Assembly: GCA_020059785.1 (NCBI GenBank)
Contig: JAGVBL010000291.1
Coordinates: 1 to 11,208, forward strand
DNA length: 11,208 nucleotides
Reading direction: 5' to 3'
Origin: Ignavibacteriales bacterium
GTDB lineage: Bacteria; Bacteroidota; Ignavibacteria; Ignavibacteriales; Melioribacteraceae
The first letter of the stretch is position 1; each line of letters opens with the position of its first letter. The position numbers were made by a program, and so were the translations under genes. Below are positions 1 to 6,705 of the stretch, piece after piece. The notes under the pieces were generated by a model. It did no database searches. It saw only the letters and a list, made by a program, of their open reading frames with translations, and had not been told where the DNA came from.

Positions 1-1384
1 AAAATATTCAAATGAGGCAATTGATAATGCAGTCCGTCTTAGTGAAAGATATATAACAGACCGATATTTACCGGATAAGGCAATAGACGTTATTGATGAA
101 GCTGGCTCACGTGTTCATATGGGCAATTTTACAGTCTCGGAAGATGTCCTTAAACTCGAAGAAGAAATCGAAAAAATAAAACAACTCAAAATTCAGGTTG
201 TAAAACAACAGGATTATGAAGAAGCAGCTCGCTTACGCGATAAAGAAAGACAACTTCAATCCGATCTTGAAATTGCTAAACGTGAATGGGAAACTAAAAC
301 TAAAGATATTGTTTATGATGTTACCGAGGATGATATTGCTACGGTAGTTTCTATGATGACCGGTATTCCTGTTACACGTGTTGTCCAGGCAGAGTCAGAA
401 AAATTAATGAAAATGGAGAAAGCCCTAAAAGAAAAAATTGTTGGACAGGATGAAGCGGTAATTAAGCTAAGTAAAGCTATCAGAAGAACAAGGGCAGGAT
501 TAAAAAGATCTAACAAACCTATAGGAACATTTATTTTTCTTGGTCCAACCGGAGTTGGCAAAACCGAACTTGCAAAAGAATTGGCAAGATATCTATTCGA
601 TTCCGAAGAAGCTCTTATACGAATTGATATGAGCGAGTATATGGAAAAATTTGCAGTCTCCCGATTGGTTGGTGCTCCTCCGGGTTATGTTGGATATGAA
701 GAGGGTGGTCAGCTGACTGAGCGTGTACGCAGGAAACCGTATTCGGTTGTTCTGTTTGATGAAATTGAAAAAGCTCATCCTGATGTGTTTAATATACTTT
801 TGCAAGTTCTTGACGATGGACAACTAACCGATAGTCTTGGTAGAAGAGTTGATTTCAGAAATACAATTATTATAATGACTTCAAACGTTGGTACTAAAGA
901 CATAAAAACTACTGGTGGTTTTGGTTTTAGCGGTCAGACTGAAGCAGATCATTATTCCCAGTTAAAGAATACAGTAGAAGATGCTATGAAACGGCTCTTT
1001 AATCCTGAGTTCTTAAATCGTATTGATGAAGCAATTGTGTTCAGGAGCTTGGACAAGGATGATATTAAACAAATAATCTTTATTGAAATGAAAGATCTTG
1101 TAAAAAATATTAGTGATAATAAGATGAGTATTGAGCTTCATAAGTCTGCTGTTGAATTCCTTTCTGATAAAGGATTCGATCCAAAATTCGGAGCAAGACC
1201 ATTAAAAAGAGCTATTCAAAAATATGTGGAAGACCCGTTAGCAGAGGAACTACTCCTCGGTCATTTTAAAGAAGGTGATAAAATTATTGTAAAACACAAG
1301 AAGAATTCTGAAGAATTGTATTTTGTACCGGCAAAAGCAACCGAGACAGAAGAACAAAATAATGAAGAGAAGCAATCTGTTTAA
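1..1384 (+). CDS. clpC: ATP-dependent Clp protease ATP-binding subunit ClpC (3' part)
   Basis: AAA+ unfoldase that feeds proteins to the ClpP peptidase in the cytosol. The reading frame is open from base 2 and enters from outside the window, so the ATG at 119 is internal: the 39 codons before it encode the end of the first AAA domain, including RYLPDKAIDVIDEAGSR. A UVR-type helical region follows (about 179-274, with QQDYEEAARLRDKERQ), which separates ClpC from ClpB and ClpA. The second AAA domain has Walker A GPTGVGKT (542-565), Walker B VVLFDE (746-763), a sensor-1 TSN, the arginine-finger region FLNRIDE and the sensor-2 GARPLKRAI. The C-terminal tail is short and rich in Glu. ClpC identity is sure; the missing part is the N domain and most of the first AAA domain. 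It is the first gene seen of a seven-gene same-strand block. Confidence 0.97.
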   Translation, partial: KYSNEAIDNAVRLSERYITDRYLPDKAIDVIDEAGSRVHMGNFTVSEDVLKLEEEIEKIKQLKIQVVKQQDYEEAARLRDKERQLQSDLEIAKREWETKTKDIVYDVTEDDIATVVSMMTGIPVTRVVQAESEKLMKMEKALKEKIVGQDEAVIKLSKAIRRTRAGLKRSNKPIGTFIFLGPTGVGKTELAKELARYLFDSEEALIRIDMSEYMEKFAVSRLVGAPPGYVGYEEGGQLTERVRRKPYSVVLFDEIEKAHPDVFNILLQVLDDGQLTDSLGRRVDFRNTIIIMTSNVGTKDIKTTGGFGFSGQTEADHYSQLKNTVEDAMKRLFNPEFLNRIDEAIVFRSLDKDDIKQIIFIEMKDLVKNISDNKMSIELHKSAVEFLSDKGFDPKFGARPLKRAIQKYVEDPLAEELLLGHFKEGDKIIVKHKKNSEELYFVPAKATETEEQNNEEKQSV

Positions 1385-1405
1385 AATTCTCATTAATTTA
1401 TTAAA

Positions 1406-1687
1406 ATGAAATTACTTAGTAAGGATGATATAAATAAATTCTTGGGGCTAATCAACCATTGGGATCTAAATGGGAACATGATTGAAAAAGAGTTTATCCT
1501 TCAAAATTTTGTTGAAGCTCTTTCATTTATGTTGAAATGCGGAATTGAGGCTGAAAAATTGGATCATCATCCTGACATGCTCCTATTTGGATGGAATAAA
1601 GTGAGAGTTACAATATCTACTCATAGCCTTGGCGGTTTAACTGAAGCTGATTTCAACTTAGCACTACAAATAGACAAAATAAATTAA
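1406..1687 (+). CDS. phhB: 4a-hydroxytetrahydrobiopterin dehydratase (pterin-4a-carbinolamine dehydratase)
   Basis: Small cytosolic enzyme (93 aa, normal family length) that dehydrates 4a-hydroxytetrahydropterin, the product left after an aromatic amino acid hydroxylase turns over, so that the cofactor can be recycled. The family signature is complete: E50-x3-H54-H55-P56, W63, H73 and D82, with the typical THSLGGLTEADF segment. No phenylalanine hydroxylase is visible nearby, so the substrate here may be another pterin; a role linked to molybdopterin has been proposed for bacterial members. The start lies 21 bp after clpC and has no recognisable Shine-Dalgarno sequence. The stop codon directly abuts the pyrE start, which points to cotranscription and probably coupled translation. 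The enzyme family is sure; its physiological partner is not. Confidence 0.93.
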   Translation: MKLLSKDDINKFLGLINHWDLNGNMIEKEFILQNFVEALSFMLKCGIEAEKLDHHPDMLLFGWNKVRVTISTHSLGGLTEADFNLALQIDKIN

Positions 1688-2266
1688 ATGGAAAAGCAAA
1701 ATATTTTAGACATTTTCTTAGAAACAAATGCCCTTTTGAATGGGCATTTTTTATTAACATCCGGTAGGCATAGCAATCAATACTTCCAGTGTGCACTGGT
1801 ATTGCAATATCCTCAGTATAATGAATTAATTTGCAAAAAAATAGCTGATTACTTTAAGGATTTTGAGATTGATGTTGTTATTTCACCTGCTATTGGGGGA
1901 ATTATTGTTGGTCAAGAAGTTGCCCGACTGATGAATAAAAAATCAATTTTTGCTGAAAGGGAAGATAAAAAACTGGTTTTAAGAAGAGGTTTTAACATTG
2001 AAGTAGGTAAGAAATATCTTGTTTGTGAAGATGTAGTAACAACCGGCGGTTCTGTCTTCGAGGTTATGGATATAATCCGTAATGAAGGTGGAATTGTTGC
2101 CGGTGTAGGTTTTATAGTGGACAGAAGTAATAATAAAGTCCAGTTTGGAGTTCCGCAATTCAGTACTCTACAACTAGAGGTTGTATCCTACCTTGCAGAT
2201 GAATGCCCGCTTTGCATAGAAAATAAGATTCCTGTTGTAAAGCCCGGTTCTAGAAAGGTTAAGTAA
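1688..2266 (+). CDS. pyrE: Orotate phosphoribosyltransferase
   Basis: Converts orotate and PRPP to orotidine 5'-monophosphate, the fifth step of de novo UMP synthesis. It is 192 aa, a usual length. The N-terminal GHFLLTSGRHSNQYFQ segment matches the orotate-site region of the family, and the PRPP-binding loop is LVCEDVVTTGGS (residues 111-122). A C-terminal ECPLC pair of cysteines (173 and 176) followed by PVVKPGSRK fits the OPRT subtype that has this tail. The ATG follows the phhB stop with no gap and no visible Shine-Dalgarno, so initiation probably depends on ribosomes finishing phhB. A terminator-like hairpin lies in codons 13-22 and is listed separately. No other pyrimidine gene is in the window. 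Confidence 0.95.
   Translation: MEKQNILDIFLETNALLNGHFLLTSGRHSNQYFQCALVLQYPQYNELICKKIADYFKDFEIDVVISPAIGGIIVGQEVARLMNKKSIFAEREDKKLVLRRGFNIEVGKKYLVCEDVVTTGGSVFEVMDIIRNEGGIVAGVGFIVDRSNNKVQFGVPQFSTLQLEVVSYLADECPLCIENKIPVVKPGSRKVK
1726..1752 (+). terminator. Terminator-like hairpin inside the 5' coding region of pyrE
   Basis: A perfect 8-bp inverted repeat, AAATGCCC (1726-1733) and GGGCATTT (1742-1749), encloses an 8-nt loop. It is followed by T to position 1752, giving six T in a row from 1747. The shape is that of an intrinsic terminator, only about 40 nt after the start codon. The sequence also encodes the conserved NALLNGHFLL peptide, so it may be a codon-level coincidence. If functional it would act as an attenuator relieved by translating ribosomes. 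Confidence 0.35.
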
Positions 2267-2285
2267 ATACATAAATGGAAAAATT

Positions 2286-3554
2286 ATGAAAAACATTCTG
2301 TTATTACTCATTTTTTCTGCTCATTTCCTTTTTGCTCAAGGTATTTTTGATGACTATTTCGTTGAAAAAACTCTTAGACTCGATTTTTATCAAACTGGTG
2401 ATCGTAATACTGAATTAATTTCGTTCGACAAGTTAATAGAAGAACCGTTCTGGAGCGGATCTAAAGTAAGTCTGATTGATAAATTTGGATATGGTAACTA
2501 TATGTTAAAAGTATTTGATGAGGATTCCAGATCGCTAATCTTCTCAAAAGGTTTTTCTACTTTGTATCAGGAATGGCAGACAACCGAAGAAGCCAAACAT
2601 ATTCAGAGAAGTATGTCCGGCTCTGTTGTGTTTCCTTTCCCAAAAAATAAAGTAATAGTAGAAATTCTAAAGCGTGATAAGAGAAACAATTTCGAAAAGA
2701 AATTTGAATATCAGGTAGATCCTAAAAGTTATTTCATAATCAAAGAAAAAGTAAAACCTTATCCGGATTTCAAAGTTCATTACTCAGGAGAACCTGCTAA
2801 AAAATTAGATATTGTACTTCTGCCGGAAGGGTATTCTGAAAATGAAATGGGAAAATTCAAAGATGATTGTAAGAGATTTGCAGGATATTTATTCGAATAT
2901 TCACCGTTCAAGGAGAATAGTGACAAGATAAATATATGGGGAGTAGAAGCTCCGTCACCTGAAAGTGGAACGGACATCCCGGGCAAAAATGTTTGGGTTA
3001 GAACATTATTAAATTCTCACTTCTATACTTTTGACAGTGAAAGATATTTGATGACTACTGACTATCATGCCATTAGAGATCTTGCAGCAAACGCACCCAA
3101 CGATCAAATTTTTATACTTGTTAATACTTCCAAATATGGAGGCGGAGGCATTTATAATTATTATAATGTTACTTCAGTAGATCATCAATCATCCAAACAA
3201 GTTTTTGTCCATGAGTTTGGACATGGATTGGCAGGACTTGCTGATGAATACGGTACCGATCCTACATATCAGGATTTTTATCCCACTGATGTTGAACCCT
3301 GGGAACCTAATATAACCACATTAGTAAACTTTGACAGTAAATGGAAGAGAGATGTAGATAAAGACACACCTGTTCCAACACCGGATGAAGAAAAATATAG
3401 AAACAGTATTGGTGCATTCGAAGGAGCCGGATATGTTCCTAAAGGTGTTTATAGGTCTACTCATAACAGTATTATGAGGGCATTTACTTCAAATGAGTTT
3501 AATAAAGTTTGCAAAGATGTCCTTCAAAAAATTATTTTCTCATATACAGAATAA
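2286..3554 (+). CDS. Secreted M64-family (IgA-peptidase-like) zinc metallopeptidase
   Basis: Predicted exported metallopeptidase of 422 aa. Residues 1-18 form a signal peptide (Lys-rich start, a run of Leu/Ile/Phe, then FLFAQG with likely cleavage after Ala17). Residues of roughly 20-150 are a beta-rich region that fits the M64 N-terminal domain, and the peptidase domain follows from about 165 (KLDIVLLPEGYSENEMGKF). The zinc motif is HEFGHGLAGLADEY, with H309 and H313 as ligands and E310 as catalytic base; the third ligand is presumably in the following DEY. A later NSIMR (around Met397) may be the Met-turn. The family is named after an IgA-cleaving enzyme, but that substrate should not be assumed here. 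No sorting domain is visible at the C-terminus. It follows pyrE by 19 bp and the phosphatase gene follows by 3 bp. There is no clear Shine-Dalgarno. Confidence 0.88.
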   Translation: MKNILLLLIFSAHFLFAQGIFDDYFVEKTLRLDFYQTGDRNTELISFDKLIEEPFWSGSKVSLIDKFGYGNYMLKVFDEDSRSLIFSKGFSTLYQEWQTTEEAKHIQRSMSGSVVFPFPKNKVIVEILKRDKRNNFEKKFEYQVDPKSYFIIKEKVKPYPDFKVHYSGEPAKKLDIVLLPEGYSENEMGKFKDDCKRFAGYLFEYSPFKENSDKINIWGVEAPSPESGTDIPGKNVWVRTLLNSHFYTFDSERYLMTTDYHAIRDLAANAPNDQIFILVNTSKYGGGGIYNYYNVTSVDHQSSKQVFVHEFGHGLAGLADEYGTDPTYQDFYPTDVEPWEPNITTLVNFDSKWKRDVDKDTPVPTPDEEKYRNSIGAFEGAGYVPKGVYRSTHNSIMRAFTSNEFNKVCKDVLQKIIFSYTE

Positions 3555-3557
3555 ATT

Positions 3558-4796
3558 ATGGATCAAAAAAGATTACTTAAAACAATCGATTCAATAGCAA
3601 GCGGTTATTTTAAAACCGATGTTGAATTATTGCAATCCGTTGTTAAAGAATTGGTGATGAGCAGCAAATTTAACGTTACCGGCGGAAGAGTATGGAAATT
3701 ATCTCAATCTAAAAAAGCATACAGGTTGTTGTTTCAAACAGGTAATGTTCAAAAAATTCCAGATGATTTTTTACTGCCCCTAAAAGAGTATCCGTTATTC
3801 GATAAAATTGCAAATGATAGAACAATCCTTACTGATGAAACAAACAAAACTCTTATATCAAAAGGAATCTTTAGATATTCTGCATCCGGAGTAGGTAAAA
3901 AAATATCGCTTGGTAATAAAAAATATTATGAATATCTGCTCGCAGTAAACAGCGATAATATCGATGAGGATTTAAGATACACTCTAAATATTGTAGCTAC
4001 AGTTTTAACATCCCGACTTAAAGAACGTTTTTTACTGCAAGCCCGTAAAAATCTTATTCAGGATATAGATAAAGCTAAAGAATTGCAAAGAAGCATTTTA
4101 CCCGAACATGCATATAAATTTCACTTCTATGAAATATTCGGAGTAACAGTTCCCGCAGATACCGTTGCCGGTGACTTTTATGATTATTTAAAAATAGGTG
4201 AGGATGAAGAACGCCTTGGAGTTGTAGTGGGTGATGCTGCATCCAAAGGTTTAGCTGCTTCTGCCGAAGCAATGTACATATCCGGTGCAATACGTATGGC
4301 CAGTACTTTTCAGATTAAAATTACTCCTATGATGAATCGAATTAATCAGCTTGTAAATAAAATATTCAGCGATGATAAATTTTCTTCTTTATTTTATGGA
4401 GAATTATCAATTGATAAAAAAGGTCTGTTTCTGTATGCAAACGCCGGTCAGAATCCGCCCCTTTTTTATCATAAAAAGAATAAAACTTTTTCAACTCTGG
4501 ATCCTACCGGTCCTTTACTTGGTCCTGCTCCTAATTCTCGATATGAAACTGACAGTATTAATTTTAAACCCGGTGATGTACTTGTAATTTATTCCGATGG
4601 TGTTGTAGATGCTGCAAATGAAAAGTACGAATTTTATGAAGAGAAACGTTTAAGAAAAATTATTCAGTCGTCACTACATCTTTCAGCTAAGGAAATTGTT
4701 CATTCAATTCTGGATGATGTTATTAAATTTGAAACTTCAGAACCCGGTTATCAGGATGATAAAACTATTGTTGTTATAAAAAGGAATGATGAATGA
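3558..4796 (+). CDS. SpoIIE/RsbU-type PP2C serine/threonine phosphatase with GAF-like sensor
   Basis: Soluble protein of 412 aa with no signal peptide or membrane helix. Residues 1-155 resemble a GAF-like sensory domain; a charged helical linker (about 155-185, with AKELQRSILPEH) leads to a PPM/SpoIIE phosphatase domain. Metal-binding acidic residues are in place: D206 in AGDFYDY, D226 in VVVGDAASKG, D347 in IYSDGVVDA and D400/D401 in GYQDDKTIVV. The usual D-V-S-G-K-G turn reads D-A-A-S-K-G, a mild variant. Such proteins typically dephosphorylate an anti-sigma-factor antagonist in a partner-switching cascade. No antagonist, anti-sigma factor or sigma factor is in the window, so its target is unknown. 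Its stop overlaps the pduS start (ATGA), so the two are probably translated as a coupled pair. The family call is firm. Confidence 0.93.
   Translation: MDQKRLLKTIDSIASGYFKTDVELLQSVVKELVMSSKFNVTGGRVWKLSQSKKAYRLLFQTGNVQKIPDDFLLPLKEYPLFDKIANDRTILTDETNKTLISKGIFRYSASGVGKKISLGNKKYYEYLLAVNSDNIDEDLRYTLNIVATVLTSRLKERFLLQARKNLIQDIDKAKELQRSILPEHAYKFHFYEIFGVTVPADTVAGDFYDYLKIGEDEERLGVVVGDAASKGLAASAEAMYISGAIRMASTFQIKITPMMNRINQLVNKIFSDDKFSSLFYGELSIDKKGLFLYANAGQNPPLFYHKKNKTFSTLDPTGPLLGPAPNSRYETDSINFKPGDVLVIYSDGVVDAANEKYEFYEEKRLRKIIQSSLHLSAKEIVHSILDDVIKFETSEPGYQDDKTIVVIKRNDE
4781..4785 (+). promoter_or_regulatory. Ribosome-binding site of pduS
   Basis: AAGGA lies 7 nt before the ATG at 4793, inside the last codons of the phosphatase gene. 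It supports the overlapping start and suggests that pduS can also initiate by itself. Confidence 0.6.
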
Positions 4797-6106
4797 ATCT
4801 GGAAGAAAAAATTTTTAATGCCGGAATTGTTGGGGCAGGAGGTGCCGGTTTTCCTACACATGTTAAAGCTAAATCCAAAGTAGAATACGTTCTTGTAAAT
4901 GGTGCGGAATGTGAGCCACTATTACATAAAGATTATGAAATAATGGTCAATTTTGCACCGGAAATAATTAATGGTGTCGAAGCTATGGTAAAACAGACTT
5001 CGGCTAAAAAAGCTTATTTCGGAATTAAATCGAAAAATGCTAATGCAATTGAAGCTGTTGAAAAAAATCTTAATAATAGTAGAATTGAAATGTGTGAGCT
5101 GGGCGATTTTTATCCATCCGGAGATGAGTATGAACTGGTTTATGCTGCTACCAATCGTTTAATTCCCCCTCACGGGTTACCACTTGACGTAGGATGTGTT
5201 GTTAATAACGTAGAAACGTTTTACAATATTTCAAAAGCAATAGAGGATATACCACTTACTAATAAATTTGTTTGTATTGCCGGCGCCGTTAAATATCCGC
5301 AAACATTTTTCACACCAATTGGTACAAGTATCCAGGAATTAATTGAACATGCCGGTGGTGCTACAGTTAAGGACTATGGAATTTTTGTAAGCGGAATTCT
5401 AATGGGAAAATTAACTTTCGACAAATCTGAAGTAGTAACCAAAACTACTGCCGGAATAATAATTTTACCCAAAGATCATTACCTTATTATGCGTCAGGAA
5501 CGACCAATGCATGACATGAACCGTATCGGAAAATCTGCATGCGATCAATGCAGCTATTGTACAGAATTCTGCCCAAGATATTTACTTGGTTATGATGTTC
5601 AACCCCATAAGGTTATGCGTTCGCTCGTCTTTACTACAACGGGTGAAGCTGTGTGGAATCAATATGCTGATCTTTGCTGCTCATGCGGATTGTGTTCTTT
5701 GTATTCATGTCCGGAAGATCTTTATCCCCGAGAAGCTTGCGACCAGGGCAAAGATTATATGAAAAAAGCCGGATTAAAGTATGAGCAGCCCAAACAGGTT
5801 AGAGTTCATCCAATAAAAGAAGGGAGGCGTGTTCCATTAAAAATGTTAATGAAGAGGATGGACATTCTAAATTATGATTCGCATACTCCATTTAATAAGA
5901 AAAGTCCGCAACCACCTCAAGTTAAAATATTACTAAAGCAGCATGTAGGTGTTCCTGCTATTCCATTAGTAAGTTTAGGTGATTCAGTTAAAGAAGGGGA
6001 TTTGATTGCAGATATAGAGAAAGGTAAACTTGGTGCCAGAATTCATGCTTCGATAAGTGGAAAAATAACTCATGTTAGCAGTGAGTTTATTAGAATATCT
6101 AAGTAA
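4793..6106 (+). CDS. pduS: PduS-type flavin/iron-sulfur reductase of bacterial microcompartments
   Basis: Cytosolic or microcompartment-associated flavo-Fe-S oxidoreductase of 437 aa (about 450 is usual). In the Pdu system PduS uses NADH to reduce cobalamin and binds shell protein PduT. An RnfC-like NADH/FMN domain comes first: GAGGAGFPTHVK (14-25), VNGAECEP (35-42) and the PHGLPLDVGCVVNNVETF region (126-143). An SLBB domain follows (about 160-206). Two [4Fe-4S] sites come next: C250-x2-C253-x2-C256-x3-C260-P, and C295-x2-C298-x2-C301-x4-C306-P, with an extra C296. A barrel-sandwich domain (about 375-437, with VSLGDSVKEGDLIADIEKG and ASISGKI) closes the protein. In RnfC that domain is N-terminal, so this order, together with the pduT neighbour, favours PduS over RnfC. 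The cobalamin-reductase activity is from the family; the local electron acceptor is unknown. Confidence 0.9.
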   Translation: MNLEEKIFNAGIVGAGGAGFPTHVKAKSKVEYVLVNGAECEPLLHKDYEIMVNFAPEIINGVEAMVKQTSAKKAYFGIKSKNANAIEAVEKNLNNSRIEMCELGDFYPSGDEYELVYAATNRLIPPHGLPLDVGCVVNNVETFYNISKAIEDIPLTNKFVCIAGAVKYPQTFFTPIGTSIQELIEHAGGATVKDYGIFVSGILMGKLTFDKSEVVTKTTAGIIILPKDHYLIMRQERPMHDMNRIGKSACDQCSYCTEFCPRYLLGYDVQPHKVMRSLVFTTTGEAVWNQYADLCCSCGLCSLYSCPEDLYPREACDQGKDYMKKAGLKYEQPKQVRVHPIKEGRRVPLKMLMKRMDILNYDSHTPFNKKSPQPPQVKILLKQHVGVPAIPLVSLGDSVKEGDLIADIEKGKLGARIHASISGKITHVSSEFIRISK

Positions 6107-6140
6107 ATAAAATAATGTCTTTTATGAAGAAAATTTATTG

Positions 6141-6145
6141 AAGGA
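6141..6145 (+). promoter_or_regulatory. Ribosome-binding site of pduT
   Basis: AAGGA, followed by 6 nt, precedes the ATG at 6152. The alternative in-frame ATG at 6158 would be 12 nt away, so the first ATG is preferred. Confidence 0.6.
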
Positions 6146-6151
6146 AATATT

Positions 6152-6703
6152 ATGGAAATGAATTCACTTGGATTAATAGAATTAACAAGTATAGCTGCCG
6201 GGATGCAAGCGTGTGATATTATGTTAAAAACATCTAAAGTAGAATTGATTTTATCCCGAACAATATGTTCTGGTAAATACATGGTACTTATTGGCGGTGA
6301 TGTTGCCGAAGTTCAGTCCGCCGTTGATAATGCCGCCAATCAAATTGACTTTGCTGTAATCGATACATTCGTTATCCCGAATGTACATAAAGATATTTTT
6401 CCAGCACTTTCAGGTCATTCAAATGTAAGTATGCTCGAAGCTCTTGGTATAATTGAATCATTTTCTGTTGCATCATTAATTGAAGGAGCAGATGCTGCTG
6501 TTAAAGCCGCTAATGTTAGAATTATTGAAATCCGGCTTGCAATGGCTTTGGGTGGTAAAGCATTCTGCACAATTACCGGCGAGGTTGCTGCAGTTCAGAG
6601 TGCTGTTGATTCCGGTGCTAAATTAATTGCAGACAAAGGTTTGTTGGTAAATAAAGTTGTAATACCTCAACCAAGACCGGAACTGCTTAGTGAAATGATC
6701 TGA
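6152..6703 (+). CDS. pduT: PduT-type tandem-BMC-domain shell protein with Fe-S pore cysteine
   Basis: Microcompartment shell protein of 183 aa made of two BMC domains in tandem (about 5-90 and 95-178). It should form pseudohexameric trimers that tile into the shell facet. The repeats can be seen directly: LGLIELTSIAAG and GDVAEVQSAVD in the first, LGIIESFSVASL and GEVAAVQSAVD in the second. The SRTICSGK segment places Cys39 where PduT of Citrobacter and Salmonella has Cys38, the residue from which three subunits hold one [4Fe-4S] cluster in the central pore. The C-terminal KGLLVNKVVIPQPRPE also matches PduT. It follows pduS by 45 bp with its own ribosome-binding site. No BMC-H or BMC-P gene is nearby, so shell partners must be encoded elsewhere. 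Its stop lies 2 bp from the stop of the convergent lipoprotein gene. Confidence 0.94.
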   Translation: MEMNSLGLIELTSIAAGMQACDIMLKTSKVELILSRTICSGKYMVLIGGDVAEVQSAVDNAANQIDFAVIDTFVIPNVHKDIFPALSGHSNVSMLEALGIIESFSVASLIEGADAAVKAANVRIIEIRLAMALGGKAFCTITGEVAAVQSAVDSGAKLIADKGLLVNKVVIPQPRPELLSEMI

Positions 6704-6705
6704 GT

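Noticed and set aside
119..121. ATG at 119 as the clpC start codon
   Set aside because: The frame is open upstream to the window edge, and the upstream codons encode conserved ClpC sequence, so this Met is internal.
2275..2289. Five-codon open frame (M-E-K-L-stop) overlapping the peptidase start as ATGA
   Set aside because: It is too short to be judged and has no ribosome-binding site. It is most likely coincidental in AT-rich sequence.
4075..4290. Open frame on the opposite strand inside the phosphatase gene
   Set aside because: The encoded peptide is rich in His, Gln and Leu with no domain, and it lies wholly within a well-supported gene on the other strand.
4793..6106. RnfC subunit of an Rnf complex as the identity of the flavo-Fe-S protein
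   Set aside because: The barrel-sandwich domain is C-terminal rather than N-terminal, no other rnf gene is present, and the next gene is pduT. PduS fits better.
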